Part shown: positions 8,944 to 19,474 of the stretch, in pieces
Layout: every line of letters begins with the position of its first letter
Position numbering within the stretch: position 1 is the stretch's first letter
Assembly: GCF_004028275.1 (NCBI RefSeq)
Contig: NZ_CP035033.1
Span: forward strand, 2,042,501-2,106,500
From: Hydrogenovibrio thermophilus
GTDB taxonomy: Bacteria; Pseudomonadota; Gammaproteobacteria; Thiomicrospirales; Thiomicrospiraceae
Direction of reading: 5' to 3'
Length of the DNA: 64,000 nucleotides
Made by a program: the position numbers and the translations under genes
Notes under the pieces: generated by a model
The model's input: the letters and a program-made list of their open reading frames with translations, nothing else
What the model was told of the DNA's origin: nothing
Database searches by the model: none

Positions 8944-11900
8944 ATGTTTAAGAAAGTTCTCATCGCCAACCGTGGCGCCATCGCCACCCGGATTATCCGT
9001 ACACTTCGCACCATGGGCATCCAATCAGTGGTGCTGGCGTCCGACGCCGACCGTACATCGCTGCACGTGCTGGAAGCCGACGAAGTCATTTCCCTACCGG
9101 GCAATGTCGCCACCGAAACCTATCTGAACGTGCCGTTGATTTTAGAGCACGCTCAGGAATTGGGCGTCGAAGCAATCCACCCTGGCTACGGTTTTTTGAG
9201 TGAGAACGCCGGTTTCGCCGAAACCTGTGAAAGCATGGGCATCCGATTCATCGGCCCCACGCCCGAACACATCCGCGATTTCGGTTTAAAACACACCGCA
9301 CGCGAACTGGCCATTAAAGCCGAAGTGCCCTTACTGCCCGGCTCCGATTTGCTCGAAACGCTCGAAACGGCGTTAGAAGAGGCCGAGCGCATCGGTTACC
9401 CGGTCATGCTGAAAAGCACGGCCGGCGGTGGCGGCATCGGCATGCAGCGTTGCGACGATGCCGAAGCGCTTTCCGAAGCGTTTGAGAAGGTTGCGCGTTT
9501 GAGCCAAAACGCCTTCGGCCAAAGCGGCATTTTTCTGGAAAAATTCGTCGTCAACGCCCGCCACATCGAAATCCAGATTTTCGGTGACGGCCTGGGCCAA
9601 GTCGTTTCCTTCGGCGAGCGTGACTGTTCCTTGCAGCGCCGTAACCAAAAGGTCGTTGAAGAAACCCCGGCCGTGGGCATCTCCCGCGAACAGGTCGCGG
9701 AAATGGAAGCCCACGCCGTGCGTCTCGGAGAGCTGGTCAGCTACCGCTCCGCCGGCACGGTGGAATACGTTTATGACGCGGACACCGAACAATACTATTT
9801 CCTCGAAGTGAACACCCGTTTACAGGTCGAACACGGCATCACCGAAGCGGTGCGCGACGTCGATTTGGTGGAGTGGATGATTCAAGTCGCCTTTGACCAA
9901 ACCTTCCCAGGCCTGGTCAAACCGGCGCAAGGCCACGCCATTGAAGTCCGTGTTTACGCCGAAGACCCGTTCAAGAATTTCCAGCCAAGTTCCGGCCGTC
10001 TCACCGGCTGGAAAATGCCGAGCGACTGCCGAGTGGATACCTGGTGCAGCAGCGGTCAGGAAGTCAGCTCCTTCTACGACCCGATGCTGGCAAAAATCAT
10101 CGTCAAAGGCCAAAACCGTGACGACGCCGTGGCCAAACTGCAAACGGCCATGGACGAAACCCGCATCGACGGCTTCGAGACCAATGCGACTTATTTGAAA
10201 ACCCTCAGCCATGCCGAGGCGTTCATCAAAGCCGAAAACCTCTATACGCGCTTTTTGAACGGCTTTACCCATCAGCCCGACACGGTCGAAATCACCAACG
10301 CCGGCACCCACTCCATGCTCATCAGTTATCCGGGCCGAACCGGTTATTGGGACATCGGCGTGCCGCCGTCCGGGCCGATGGACGCCTTATCGCACCGTTT
10401 GGCCAACCGCTGTCTGGGCAATGCCGATGACGCTGCGACCATCGAAATGACCGTGTCCGGCGTCAGCATGACCTTCGACCGCGATGCCGTCATCTGCATC
10501 ACCGGGGCTGATGTGCAACCGACGCTGGATAAACAGCCAATTCCGCAGTGGCAAGCCGTGGAAGTGAAAGCCGGTCAACAACTGAAATCCAAAGTCATCA
10601 AATCCTTGGGACAGCGGGCGTATCTCGCCATCCAAGGCGGCTTCAGCGTACCGGATTACATGGGCAGTAAAACCACCTTCTCACTGGGCGGTTTCGGCGG
10701 TCATGCCGGGCGATTGCTGCGCGCCGGCGACGTCCTGCACATTCCGGCGGACACCGCCGGCATCAGCGCCACCCAGCCGATTCCGGCCGAGCTGATTCCC
10801 AACTTGGAAAACGAGGTGGAAATCGCGGTGATTTACGGCCCGCAAGGCTCACCGGATTTTTTCACCGAAGGCGACATCGACACCTTCTTCTCCACCGCTT
10901 GGGAAGTCCACTATAACTCCAGCCGAACCGGCATCCGCCTGATTGGCCCGAAACCGACTTGGGCACGAACGGACGGCGGCGAAGCCGGTCTGCATCCGTC
11001 CAACATCCACGACAACGCTTACGCCATCGGTGCCATCGACTTCACCGGCGACATGCCGGTCATCTTGGCGCAGGATGGCCCGAGCCTGGGCGGCTTTGTC
11101 TGCCCGGCCACTATCATCGAAGCCGAGCAATGGAAAATGGGGCAATTGCGTCCCGGCGATACAGTGCGCTTCAAGCCGGTGTCCATCGACACCGCCGAAG
11201 TCGCACTCAAAGCGCAAGATGCCGCCATCAGCGCACTGGATGCCTCTGTCGTTTCCGACCTGACCTATCTGTCGGAACCGACCGAACAATCCTGCCTGGC
11301 GAAAGAACTGCCGGCCGGCGAACACGAGTTCGGCGTCAAATACCGCCGTTCCGGCGACAGCCATGTGCTCATCGAATACGGGGCTATGGAACTGGACTTG
11401 GCCTTGCGCTTCCGCATTCAAGTGCTGACCGACAAATTGAAAGAACTCAAAAACGACCAGGCCTGGGCATTTTTGAAGGATTTAACGCCGGGCATCCGCT
11501 CTTTGCAGGTGCACTACAATCCACGCCAAATTGCCCAAAACGACCTGATTCAAAAGCTGGTCGATCTGGAAGCGGAAATTTCATCCGCCAAAGACCTCAC
11601 GGTGAAAAGCCGCATCGTCAAACTGCCATTGTCATGGGACGATCCGAGCACGCGTCTGGCCATCGAAAAATACATGAATTCGGTGCGCCCGGATGCGCCT
11701 TGGTGTCCGAGCAATATCGAGTTCATCCGCCGCATCAACGGTCTGGATTCGATTGAAGACGTCAAACGCATCGTTTTCGAAGCCAAATACCTGGTCATGG
11801 GACTGGGCGACGTTTACCTCGGCGCGCCGGTTTCCACGCCATTAGACCCGCGTCACCGTCTGGTCACCACCAAATACAACCCGGCCAGAACCTGGACGCC

Positions 11901-12567
11901 GGAAAATGCCGTGGGCATCGGCGGCGCTTATATGTGTGTTTACGGCATGGAAGGCCCAGGCGGTTATCAGTTTGTGGGGCGCACTATCCAAATGTGGAAC
12001 GCCTATCGCAACACCCAATATTTCCCACCGGGCAAACCTTGGTTGCTGGATTTCTTCGACCAGATTCAGTTCTATCCGGTCAGTGAAGACGAGCTGAAAC
12101 AAGCACGCCACGACTTCCCGTTGGGCCGTTTCGACATCGACATTGAAGAAACCACCTTGTCTCTGGCCGATTATCAGGCGTTCCTGGCCGAAGAAGCCGA
12201 CAGCATCGCCGAATTCCAGACCAAGCAAAAAGCCGCTTTCGAAGCCGAACGCCAACGTTGGGAAGCCAACGGCCAAGCCAACTACGAAGACACGTCATCC
12301 CAAGAGGAAATTCAAAACGAACCGATGGCCGAAATCCCGGAAGGCTTTGAAGCCGCCCTGTCGCCGATTACCGGCAGCGTCTGGAAAATTCAGGTCAAAC
12401 CCGGCGATGCGGTGGCCGAAGGCGATGTCATCGCCATTCTGGAAACCATGAAAATCGAAATTCCGATTGAAGCGGAATACGACGGCACCGTCACCGAAAT
12501 TCTCATCAACGAAGGGGATTTGATTCAAAACGGCCAAGCCTTGCTGGTCATGGAGGTATCGGAATGA
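8944..12567 (+). CDS. guanidine carboxylase (urea carboxylase family), biotin-dependent
   Basis: This 1207-residue enzyme uses ATP and bicarbonate to carboxylate guanidine. Domains in order: biotin carboxylase with ATP-grasp (about 1-450; glycine-rich [12 protein letters not shown], later [12 protein letters not shown]), the KipA/KipI-like carboxyltransferase halves (about 460-1080), and a C-terminal biotinyl domain with ETMKIE, biotinylated Lys near 1170. Family members are usually annotated as urea carboxylase; in operons with cgdAB, as here, they prefer guanidine. It starts 49 bp after cgdB behind AAAAGG and overlaps atzF by ATGA. CCAGGCCTGG copies lie at 9907-9916 (PGL frame) and 11457-11466 (QAW frame). 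Confidence 0.9.
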   Translation: MFKKVLIANRGAIATRIIRTLRTMGIQSVVLASDADRTSLHVLEADEVISLPGNVATETYLNVPLILEHAQELGVEAIHPGYGFLSENAGFAETCESMGIRFIGPTPEHIRDFGLKHTARELAIKAEVPLLPGSDLLETLETALEEAERIGYPVMLKSTAGGGGIGMQRCDDAEALSEAFEKVARLSQNAFGQSGIFLEKFVVNARHIEIQIFGDGLGQVVSFGERDCSLQRRNQKVVEETPAVGISREQVAEMEAHAVRLGELVSYRSAGTVEYVYDADTEQYYFLEVNTRLQVEHGITEAVRDVDLVEWMIQVAFDQTFPGLVKPAQGHAIEVRVYAEDPFKNFQPSSGRLTGWKMPSDCRVDTWCSSGQEVSSFYDPMLAKIIVKGQNRDDAVAKLQTAMDETRIDGFETNATYLKTLSHAEAFIKAENLYTRFLNGFTHQPDTVEITNAGTHSMLISYPGRTGYWDIGVPPSGPMDALSHRLANRCLGNADDAATIEMTVSGVSMTFDRDAVICITGADVQPTLDKQPIPQWQAVEVKAGQQLKSKVIKSLGQRAYLAIQGGFSVPDYMGSKTTFSLGGFGGHAGRLLRAGDVLHIPADTAGISATQPIPAELIPNLENEVEIAVIYGPQGSPDFFTEGDIDTFFSTAWEVHYNSSRTGIRLIGPKPTWARTDGGEAGLHPSNIHDNAYAIGAIDFTGDMPVILAQDGPSLGGFVCPATIIEAEQWKMGQLRPGDTVRFKPVSIDTAEVALKAQDAAISALDASVVSDLTYLSEPTEQSCLAKELPAGEHEFGVKYRRSGDSHVLIEYGAMELDLALRFRIQVLTDKLKELKNDQAWAFLKDLTPGIRSLQVHYNPRQIAQNDLIQKLVDLEAEISSAKDLTVKSRIVKLPLSWDDPSTRLAIEKYMNSVRPDAPWCPSNIEFIRRINGLDSIEDVKRIVFEAKYLVMGLGDVYLGAPVSTPLDPRHRLVTTKYNPARTWTPENAVGIGGAYMCVYGMEGPGGYQFVGRTIQMWNAYRNTQYFPPGKPWLLDFFDQIQFYPVSEDELKQARHDFPLGRFDIDIEETTLSLADYQAFLAEEADSIAEFQTKQKAAFEAERQRWEANGQANYEDTSSQEEIQNEPMAEIPEGFEAALSPITGSVWKIQVKPGDAVAEGDVIAILETMKIEIPIEAEYDGTVTEILINEGDLIQNGQALLVMEVSE

Positions 12568-14357
12568 TCGATTGTCGCATCGCGTCTTTACGCCAGGCCT
12601 ATGGCGAAGGCCAACTCACGCCGCGTCAAGTGGTCGAGAGCCTGCATCAACAGACGGGCCATTACACGGATTACAACCTTTTCATCCATGTGTTGACGGA
12701 TGAAGAACTGGCGCCTTATCTGAACCGCTTGGAAGAATCGGAGCCCAACAGCCTGCCGCTGTGGGGCATTCCGTTTATGATCAAAGACAACATCGATTTG
12801 GCGGGCATTCCCACCACGGCGGCCTGTGAAGAATTCGCCTACGTGCCGGAGCACTCCGCCACGGTGGTGCAACTGTTGATTGACGCCGGTGCCATTCCGC
12901 TTGCCAAAACCAATATGGACCAGTTCGCCACCGGCTTGGTCGGCACCCGTTCGCCTTACGGCGTGTGCCACAATGCGTTTGATTTCAACATGATTTCCGG
13001 CGGGTCCAGCTCCGGTTCGGCCGCCTCGCTGGCATTGAATTTATGCAGTTTCTCGCTGGGCACGGACACCGCCGGTTCCGGTCGAGTGCCCGCCGCGTTC
13101 AACAACCTGATTGGCCTGAAACCGTCCAAAGGCCTTTTGAGCACGTCCGGCGTGGTGCCTGCGGTTCGCTCGCAGGATGTGGTGAGCATTTTTGCCTTGA
13201 ACGCCCAGGACGCTTACAAGGTGTTTGACGTCGCCGCCCAGCCGGATGACACCGACGAATTCAGCCGAGACGAAATGGCCCTGACACCTCCAGCCTGGGC
13301 AGCCAAACCCGTCATCGGCATTCCCGACGCCGCCGGTTTGATTTTTTATGACGACCACGAGGCGCAAGCCAACTTTGAGGCCACGGTCACACAACTGAAA
13401 AGCCAAGGTTTTGACATTAAGGAAATCGATTTCACCTTATGGCTGGAAACCGCCAAACTCTTATACGGTGGCGCTTGGGTGGCGGAGCGCTACGCCGCCA
13501 TTGAAGCCTTTTTCGAAGCCCATGAAACCCAACTCGACCCGACGGTGGGCGGCATTATCGCCGGTGCCCGCAACTTGAGTGCGGCCGACGCTTACAAAGG
13601 CAGCTATGCCCTGCAGCAGGCGCAGCGCGATACCCGCGCCGTGTGGCAGGACATCAATTGTTTCATGACGCCGACCACGCCGACCATTTTCAGCACCGAG
13701 CAAATCGAACAAGACCCGGTGGGGCTGAATTCGGTGCTCGGCACCTACACCAATTTCATGAATTTATTGGATTACGCCGCCGTCGCCATGCCGACCGGCT
13801 TGCGAAACGATAGCTTACCGACCGGAGTGACCTTTTTCGCCCCCGCCGGCAGTGATCGCGCCTTGTTGAAACTGACCGACGCGTTACACAACCAGTTCAA
13901 CAAAACGGCGGGCGCCAAAGCACTGCCGATTCCGGCGCCAAAAGCCGAATTGTTCGACACGCCACACACTATTTCATTGGCGGTGGTCGGCGCCCACTTG
14001 GTCGGATTTCCATTGAATGGACAATTAATCGAACGCGGTGCGACCTTGTTGCAAACCACGAAAACCGCGCCGAAATACCGTTTTTACCAACTGGCCGGCG
14101 GCCCGATTCTGAAGCCAGGCCTGGTGAAAACCAATACTGACGGTGCCAGCATTGAAGTGGAAGTCTGGTCCATGCCCAAGCAGCATCTCGGCACCTTTTT
14201 GGCGTTGATTCCTTCCCCACTGGGGCTGGGAAAAGTGGAATTGATTGACGGCTCACAAGTGGTCGGCTTTATCTGCGAACCTTACGGCATTGAAGGCGCC
14301 ACCGACATCACCCATACCGGTGGGTGGCGCAATTGGATGAAACAAAATGCTTTATGA
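12564..14357 (+). CDS. atzF: allophanate hydrolase
   Basis: The 597-residue amidase-signature enzyme converts allophanate to CO2 and two ammonia. The Ser-cisSer-Lys triad is readable: Lys74 in MIKDNID, cis-Ser148 in GGSSSGSAA and nucleophile Ser172 in GSGRVPA, with the same 24-residue Ser-Ser spacing as Pseudomonas AtzF. The C-terminal domain (about 450-597) that completes decarboxylation is present. Its start overlaps the carboxylase stop by ATGA, and its own stop overlaps the LysR start in the same way. It would serve both guanidine breakdown (through CgdAB) and biuret breakdown (through BiuH). A CCAGGCCTGG copy lies at 14115-14124. Confidence 0.95.
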   Translation: MIDCRIASLRQAYGEGQLTPRQVVESLHQQTGHYTDYNLFIHVLTDEELAPYLNRLEESEPNSLPLWGIPFMIKDNIDLAGIPTTAACEEFAYVPEHSATVVQLLIDAGAIPLAKTNMDQFATGLVGTRSPYGVCHNAFDFNMISGGSSSGSAASLALNLCSFSLGTDTAGSGRVPAAFNNLIGLKPSKGLLSTSGVVPAVRSQDVVSIFALNAQDAYKVFDVAAQPDDTDEFSRDEMALTPPAWAAKPVIGIPDAAGLIFYDDHEAQANFEATVTQLKSQGFDIKEIDFTLWLETAKLLYGGAWVAERYAAIEAFFEAHETQLDPTVGGIIAGARNLSAADAYKGSYALQQAQRDTRAVWQDINCFMTPTTPTIFSTEQIEQDPVGLNSVLGTYTNFMNLLDYAAVAMPTGLRNDSLPTGVTFFAPAGSDRALLKLTDALHNQFNKTAGAKALPIPAPKAELFDTPHTISLAVVGAHLVGFPLNGQLIERGATLLQTTKTAPKYRFYQLAGGPILKPGLVKTNTDGASIEVEVWSMPKQHLGTFLALIPSPLGLGKVELIDGSQVVGFICEPYGIEGATDITHTGGWRNWMKQNAL

Positions 14358-15259
14358 ACATTGATGAAAACTATGTAAAACTGTTGAAGATTTATGCCGC
14401 CGTCGTGGAGTCCAACGGTATTGCCAATGCGCAAGCGCGCTTGAATAAAGATGCATCCACCATCAGCCGAGCCATCACCCAATTGGAAAAACGCTTGCAA
14501 CTCACTTTATGTAATCGTGGCCGAAGTGGGTTTGAGGTGACGCCGGAAGGCAGTTTAGTCTATGAAGAGTCCTTAAAACTTTTTACAGGGTTCAGAGGGT
14601 TCGAAAAAAGAGTGGAATCCTTAAGCGGCAAAGGGTTACAAAGTTTAAGTATCGGCATTATCGACAATGTCATAACCGATCCAAATTGCCCGCTGCTTCT
14701 CGCCATTAAGCAATACTGCGCCGATAGTCATCCAGACGTAATGCTGAACATTGGGGTACAGACACCCCATGAATTGGAAAAGCAATTGCTCGACAAACGA
14801 ATTGACATGGCTTTGGGCATCTTTGAAAGCAAACACGATGCGATTAGCTACACTCCGATTTACCAAGAAACCGATTATCTTTACTGCGCGGTCGACAGTG
14901 ATTTGGGAAAGAAGATTCAAACCGAAAACACTGACGGCAACATATTTGATTGGTTAAACGGTCAAAACTTTGTGTCTCGCAATTTTCTCAAAGAAACCGA
15001 TTTAATTGAACTGAATCTTGAAACCTACGGGCACGTAACTTATACCGAAAACCTTGAAGCGATGATGTTTTTGATTCTTTCAGGACAATATATCGGCTTT
15101 ATTCCTCAACACTATGCCGATAGCTTTGAAAAACAGGGAATCCTCATTCCTGTTCTACCCAAACAGTTTTTTCATATCTCTGTTGTTGAAGCCGCACATC
15201 TCACAAGAGATGAGACGCTTCGAAACGTCATCGGACAATTTTTCAAGCAACTGAAGTAA
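14354..15259 (+). CDS. LysR-family transcriptional regulator
   Basis: The product has an N-terminal winged helix (about 6-65: LKIYAAVVESNGIANAQARL, then DASTISRAITQLEKRL) and a periplasmic-binding-like effector domain, 301 residues in all, normal for LysR. ATG 14354 overlaps the atzF stop (ATGA), so it may be translated from the end of the guanidine transcript. The biuret transporter operon begins 109 bp downstream on the same strand and is the most likely target. Base composition turns visibly more AT-rich from here on, unlike the guanidine genes. The effector is unknown; biuret or allophanate are reasonable guesses. Confidence 0.88.
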   Translation: MNIDENYVKLLKIYAAVVESNGIANAQARLNKDASTISRAITQLEKRLQLTLCNRGRSGFEVTPEGSLVYEESLKLFTGFRGFEKRVESLSGKGLQSLSIGIIDNVITDPNCPLLLAIKQYCADSHPDVMLNIGVQTPHELEKQLLDKRIDMALGIFESKHDAISYTPIYQETDYLYCAVDSDLGKKIQTENTDGNIFDWLNGQNFVSRNFLKETDLIELNLETYGHVTYTENLEAMMFLILSGQYIGFIPQHYADSFEKQGILIPVLPKQFFHISVVEAAHLTRDETLRNVIGQFFKQLK

Positions 15260-15368
15260 TCATGACGCAAGTCGCACGTATACTTGCAAACATCATCATT
15301 TAAGGCCGTCCTACTTTCCTCTAATCTAAACCAGAACACTTGTAATAGATTAACCAGAGGACAACCTG

Positions 15369-16424
15369 ATGTTTCATTTTTATAAAAAGCTTTCAGCATT
15401 CCTGCTCATGACATTTTTGATGAGTGTAACGACGCTATCTTACGCTAAAGATAAATACACCATTGCATGGACAATATACGCCGGCTCCATGCCATTGGCT
15501 TATGCACAAGACAGCGGAATTTTGCAAAAGTGGGGTCAAAAATACGGTTTTGATCTAGAGGCAGTACAACTAAACGATTATATCGAAGCCCAAACTCAAT
15601 TCACAGCTGGCACCTTCGATGCCGTCATTGCCATTTCATTGGATGCATTAACGATTCCGGCAGCTTCCGGGGTCGATACGTCGGCCGTCATGCCATTGAG
15701 TACATCGGCCGGAAGCGATGGGATCATCATTCGCGGCAAACAAAAAACGTTGAACGACTTGAAAGGTAAGAGTGTCAATCTAGTCGAGTTATCCGGATCC
15801 CACTATATGCTCATCAGAGCTTTGGAAAGTGTCGGTATGTCAGAAAAAGATGTCACCGTTATTAACACGTCTGATGCAGATATTGTCGCTATTTTCGAGG
15901 ATCCCAACAGTCAAGTCATCGCCACTTGGAAACCCCAACTAAGCGAAATTCTAACACAATACCCAGACTCGACTTTAGTCTTCGACTCTTCCGATATTTA
16001 TGGCGAAATTGTGGATATTATGGCGGTCAGAACAGAGGCATTAAAGAAGAACCCAAACCTGGGTAATGCCATCGCTAACGCTTGGTATGAAGCCCTGACA
16101 ATCATGCAAACCCCCAATCACCCTAAACACCAGGAAATGATGAGCTATATGGCCAAAGCATTAAACACGGATGAAACAGGATTGAAGGACCAACTGAAAA
16201 CCATTGATTTCTTTACGGCAGCCAAAGCGAAAGAGTTTGTAACGGATGCTAAATTTTCCAGCCAACTAAAAGAAATCACAAAATTTGCATTTAAAAATGG
16301 ATTGCTAGGTGAACAGGCATCTTCAGCAGAATATATCGGCATTGAAACCGGAAACCACCAAGTTATCGGCAACCAAGAGAACGTCAATTTGCGCTTCCCA
16401 ACTACTTGGCTGGAGTCTAAATAA
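15369..16424 (+). CDS. ABC transporter substrate-binding protein, probable biuret transporter
   Basis: The 351-residue NMT1/THI5-like (NitT/TauT) periplasmic binding protein has a Sec signal peptide (residues 1-26, FLLMTFLMSVTTLSYA). Mature motifs of the family include YTIAWTIYAGSMPLAYAQDSGIL and the hinge-proximal DAVIAISLDAL. The stop codon is followed directly by the biuH start, and permease and ATPase genes follow biuH, so this looks like a dedicated importer for the BiuH substrate. The 15260-15368 gap should hold the promoter; I see no strong sigma-70 pair in it. Confidence 0.82.
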   Translation: MFHFYKKLSAFLLMTFLMSVTTLSYAKDKYTIAWTIYAGSMPLAYAQDSGILQKWGQKYGFDLEAVQLNDYIEAQTQFTAGTFDAVIAISLDALTIPAASGVDTSAVMPLSTSAGSDGIIIRGKQKTLNDLKGKSVNLVELSGSHYMLIRALESVGMSEKDVTVINTSDADIVAIFEDPNSQVIATWKPQLSEILTQYPDSTLVFDSSDIYGEIVDIMAVRTEALKKNPNLGNAIANAWYEALTIMQTPNHPKHQEMMSYMAKALNTDETGLKDQLKTIDFFTAAKAKEFVTDAKFSSQLKEITKFAFKNGLLGEQASSAEYIGIETGNHQVIGNQENVNLRFPTTWLESK

Positions 16425-17132
16425 ATGAAGAAACCTCAATTCAACCTCTCCACGCCTTATAAGTGGCCTCTCAGCGGCCATTTCTCATTAACAACTACTG
16501 CGGTGATCGTGATTGATATGCAACGTGACTTCTTAGAAGATGGAGGCTATTTCGCGAGCATGGGGGAAGATATATCCCATGCTCAGAAAGCGATACAACC
16601 GGCAAAACACTTCCTTGAAACGGCGCGCAACTTGAACATGATGGTTATCCACACCCGAGAAAGTCATCGCACAAACCTTGACGACCTCAACGCCAATAAG
16701 TTCATTAAAAGTCAAAACCAAGGCGCCCCCATCGGCAGCAATGGCCCGATGGGACGCTTGCTGGTTAGAGGTGAATACGGTAGCGATATTATTGATGACT
16801 TGAAGCCTCTTAATAAAGAGACCGTCATTGATAAACCGGGAAATAGTGCTTTTTATGCCACAGATCTCGACATTATTTTAAAAACAAATCGGATAGAAAG
16901 CCTTGTTTTACTCGGTGTGACGACAGACGTCTGTATTTCTTCAACGATGCGGGATGCAAATGATCGCGGATTTGATTGCTTACTCTTAGAAGATTGCTGT
17001 GGTGCCGCAACGGAGTCCCTACACCATTCGGTTTTGAAAAGCATGGAAAGGGAGGGCGGTATTTTCGGGTGCTATGGCCAAAGCTTGGACTTTTGCCAAT
17101 TTTTATCCAATGCAGTGGAGCAGACGTCCTAG
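16425..17132 (+). CDS. biuH: biuret hydrolase (isochorismatase-like cysteine hydrolase)
   Basis: The 235-residue cysteine hydrolase probably converts biuret to allophanate and ammonia. The triad reads Asp31 (VIDMQRDF), Lys137 (VIDKPGN) and Cys170 (TTDVCISSTM). The spacings of 106 and 139 residues equal those of Rhizobium BiuH (Asp36, Lys142, Cys175), and blocks such as NANK, LVRGE, ATDL and LLLEDCCGA also match that enzyme as I remember it. The gene sits between a binding protein and a permease/ATPase pair and next to atzF, which uses its product. Other isochorismatase-family amidases, such as ureidoacrylate hydrolase, are less likely. Confidence 0.85.
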   Translation: MKKPQFNLSTPYKWPLSGHFSLTTTAVIVIDMQRDFLEDGGYFASMGEDISHAQKAIQPAKHFLETARNLNMMVIHTRESHRTNLDDLNANKFIKSQNQGAPIGSNGPMGRLLVRGEYGSDIIDDLKPLNKETVIDKPGNSAFYATDLDIILKTNRIESLVLLGVTTDVCISSTMRDANDRGFDCLLLEDCCGAATESLHHSVLKSMEREGGIFGCYGQSLDFCQFLSNAVEQTS

Positions 17133-17151
17133 CGGCAGCCCAGGGTAATTT

Positions 17152-17979
17152 ATGAAAAGATTCATCAATCAAGCTCCCCGTCGAGTGCCGGGCATTATTT
17201 TAGGGATTCTTCCTTTTGTCTTGATCGGCATTATATATCTGATGACATCAGACGCCCGACTCGCGCTCAACCCAAACGATAAACTCCTGCCCGGGGTTGG
17301 TCAAATGTGGGACTCTTTTTCCCAAATGGCACTGCAACCCAGCAAACGGACCGGCGAGTATTTACTGTGGACAGATACCTATAACAGCTTAATTCGGCTG
17401 TTGACCGGTATCTTCATTGCCGCCAGTTTAGGATTAATCTTGGGTGTATTATTGGGAAGTCTACCTTATCTTTATGCTGGATTTTCTCCGTTACTCACGG
17501 CTGTTTCACTCATTCCGCCTCTAGCCATCTTACCCATATTATTGATTCTTTTCGGTGTCGGAGAAGTTTCCAAAATAATCTTAATTGCAATTGGAATTAC
17601 ACCTTTTATCGCCCGCGATATTCAACGCAGTAGTCAGGAAATCCCCAGAGAACAACTCATCAAAGCACAAACATTAGGCGCGAACAGTTTACAGATTCTA
17701 ATAAGAGTCATTGTTCCACAAATAATGCCAAAACTTATTGATGCCGTCCGACTTTCGTTAGGTGCTGCTTGGTTGTTTTTAATCGCTGCTGAAGCCATCG
17801 CGTCAACCAATGGTCTGGGCTACCGAATCTTTCTGGTCAGGCGTTACATGGCAATGGACATCATTATCCCTTATGTAATTTGGATTACCTTACTGTCATT
17901 TTTAATAGATTGGCTACTCGCAACAATCAATCGGATGCTTTACCCCTGGTATTTTAAGGAGCAAATTCAACATGATTGA
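17152..17979 (+). CDS. ABC transporter permease, probable biuret transporter
   Basis: The 275-residue inner-membrane permease of the NitT/TauT class shows about six hydrophobic segments. The coupling loop contains AQTLGANSLQILIRVIVPQIMP, the family's EAA-like motif. It lies 19 bp after biuH and overlaps the ATPase gene by 8 bp. With the binding protein upstream and the ATPase downstream it completes an importer, whose substrate is inferred from biuH. Composition is AT-rich relative to the guanidine permease, and the two permeases are not close copies. Confidence 0.85.
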   Translation: MKRFINQAPRRVPGIILGILPFVLIGIIYLMTSDARLALNPNDKLLPGVGQMWDSFSQMALQPSKRTGEYLLWTDTYNSLIRLLTGIFIAASLGLILGVLLGSLPYLYAGFSPLLTAVSLIPPLAILPILLILFGVGEVSKIILIAIGITPFIARDIQRSSQEIPREQLIKAQTLGANSLQILIRVIVPQIMPKLIDAVRLSLGAAWLFLIAAEAIASTNGLGYRIFLVRRYMAMDIIIPYVIWITLLSFLIDWLLATINRMLYPWYFKEQIQHD

Positions 17980-18760
17980 AGTCAGAAACGCCTTTAAACA
18001 CTATGGCGAACAAGTCATTTTGGAAAAACTGAACATCACCATCCAATCCGGCGAATTTATTACCATGGTCGGGCCATCCGGCTGTGGTAAAAGCACCTTC
18101 CTGAAAATGATTCTCGGAACAGAAAAACCTTCCAAAGGAGAGGTGATCTTGAATGGAAACCCAATACCCAACGAACCCTCTTCGGATGTTGGCGTGGTTT
18201 TTCAACAATACTCCGTATTTTCACATTTAACCGTCCTGGACAATTTATTGATTGTCGGGCGTTTCAAGCGAAACAAAACGCTCGGTTTTTTTTCACGCCA
18301 ATCCAAACGAGCATTTACGGAAAAAGCCAGCCTCTTATTACAAAAAGTGGGGTTGAAACAGGTCCTAAACAAATACCCTCATGAGCTTTCTGGTGGGATG
18401 CGCCAACGTTTAGCCATTGCCCAAGCACTCTTAGGAGAACCCAAAATTTTATTATTGGATGAGCCTTTCGGTGCCTTGGATCCAGGAACTCGAAACGATA
18501 TGCACAAGCTGGTATTAGAGCTTTGGCGGGAACTCGGTATTACCGTCCTTATGGTAACCCACGACTTAAAAGAAGGATTTTATTTAGGCACGCGCCTTTG
18601 GGTTTTTGATAAGGCTAATCATCACAACATCGATAAACATCAAGGTTCGACCATCACTTATGACCTACCGATTGGCAACGCTTCGCCGGAGTTATACCAA
18701 GAGCTTGATGATAAAATACAACCAGTCGAAACACTCACTCGTCTAGAGAATGTGCGATAA
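17972..18760 (+). CDS. ABC transporter ATP-binding protein, probable biuret transporter
   Basis: The 262-residue ATPase has Walker [10 protein letters not shown] (about 32-40), Q-loop VFQQ, signature LSGGM and Walker B ILLLDEP, all intact. The C-terminal part after the H-loop (THDLKEGF) has the length usual for NitT/TauT ATPases. It ends the LysR-adjacent biuret transcript; the gap to the convergent regulator at 18869 shows no clear terminator hairpin. Confidence 0.88.
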   Translation: MIEVRNAFKHYGEQVILEKLNITIQSGEFITMVGPSGCGKSTFLKMILGTEKPSKGEVILNGNPIPNEPSSDVGVVFQQYSVFSHLTVLDNLLIVGRFKRNKTLGFFSRQSKRAFTEKASLLLQKVGLKQVLNKYPHELSGGMRQRLAIAQALLGEPKILLLDEPFGALDPGTRNDMHKLVLELWRELGITVLMVTHDLKEGFYLGTRLWVFDKANHHNIDKHQGSTITYDLPIGNASPELYQELDDKIQPVETLTRLENVR

Positions 18761-18868
18761 AGTACAATTCGTTTGGATGGAAACGGCATCTATCGTCAAA
18801 GGAAACGCTTTAGAGTGAAGACTTTATCTATAAATTTAGAAACGTCATGATGAAATAGAATTAAAAAA

Positions 18869-19240
18869 TCAAACCGCCCTAAAACAACGACTGGAGTATT
18901 CCAGAAACGTTTCGATCTTAGTAATGGCGATTGGTGTCAAGGTCACCAAACGAATGCGACGATCATAATCGCATTCGTGCTCCGCTAAAAACCCTTGTTC
19001 AATGGCTTTCTGCACATATTTCACCGCCGTACGGCGGCTAATGTTCGGCATCATCTTGTACAGTTCCGTTTTCGGCTTCGGAGCGTCATGGCGTTTGACC
19101 CACATCTGCGTCAGCAAATCACTGTAATGCAAATCCACCATATCCGTGCCGGCAAATGTCTCTGCCCAGAATGTATCGATATTAAAAATCGCCTCGGCTG
19201 CTTTAACGAAGTGAATTTCCGCGTTTATTTCTTCACTCAT
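18869..19240 (-). CDS. winged-helix (MarR-like) transcriptional regulator
   Basis: The 123-residue protein has a winged-helix DNA-binding core (about 55-105): helix-turn-helix ISRRTAVKYVQKAIEQGFL, then a wing with ECDYDRRIRLVTLT. It is shorter than typical MarR proteins (about 140). It diverges from the TIM-barrel/oxygenase cluster, with 234 bp between them that contain three copies of a TGCAAATTTGCA-type palindrome, one of them 38 bp from its own start; autoregulation and control of the divergent operon are likely. A similar palindrome precedes the second oxygenase gene (49434-49445). The ligand is unknown. Confidence 0.72.
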   Translation of the reverse strand: MSEEINAEIHFVKAAEAIFNIDTFWAETFAGTDMVDLHYSDLLTQMWVKRHDAPKPKTELYKMMPNISRRTAVKYVQKAIEQGFLAEHECDYDRRIRLVTLTPIAITKIETFLEYSSRCFRAV

Positions 19241-19278
19241 TCAGGGTTCCTTTAACCTGTCAAGACCATTCAACTTGG

Positions 19279-19290
19279 TGCAAATTTGCA
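19279..19290. promoter_or_regulatory. TGCAAATTTGCA palindrome, regulator-proximal
   Basis: This perfect 12-bp palindrome lies 38 bp upstream of the winged-helix regulator start. It is the same element as the pair at 19375-19403 on the other side of the gap, which suggests an autoregulatory operator. A further half-like GGTGCAAA occurs near 19306. Confidence 0.6.
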
Positions 19291-19374
19291 TAATTCTACC
19301 AAAAAGGTGCAAAAAAAGTGAGTTCCATCGCTTTCAACACGCAACCCTAATCATCATAAATCCCGCCAATTAGG

Positions 19375-19403
19375 TGCAAATTAGCATTTATTGCAAATTT
19401 GCA
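19375..19403. promoter_or_regulatory. tandem TGCAAATTTGCA-type operators at the oxygenase cluster promoter
   Basis: TGCAAATTAGCA (19375-19386, one mismatch to the palindrome) and TGCAAATTTGCA (19392-19403, perfect) are 17 bp apart centre to centre. The second overlaps a possible -35 TTGCAA (19391-19396), which stands 18 bp before TATGCT (19415-19420). The arrangement fits direct control of the cluster starting at 19475. Confidence 0.62.
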
Positions 19404-19474
19404 TATTTATGGCATATGCTTTGCTCTTACCCTAATCACTATTATTTGTAAAAACAACCAAAAAGGCGAGTAAA

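Noticed and set aside
8944-12567. Urea carboxylase acting in urea breakdown
   Set aside because: Coupling to both DUF1989 carboxyguanidine deiminase subunits points to guanidine as the substrate.
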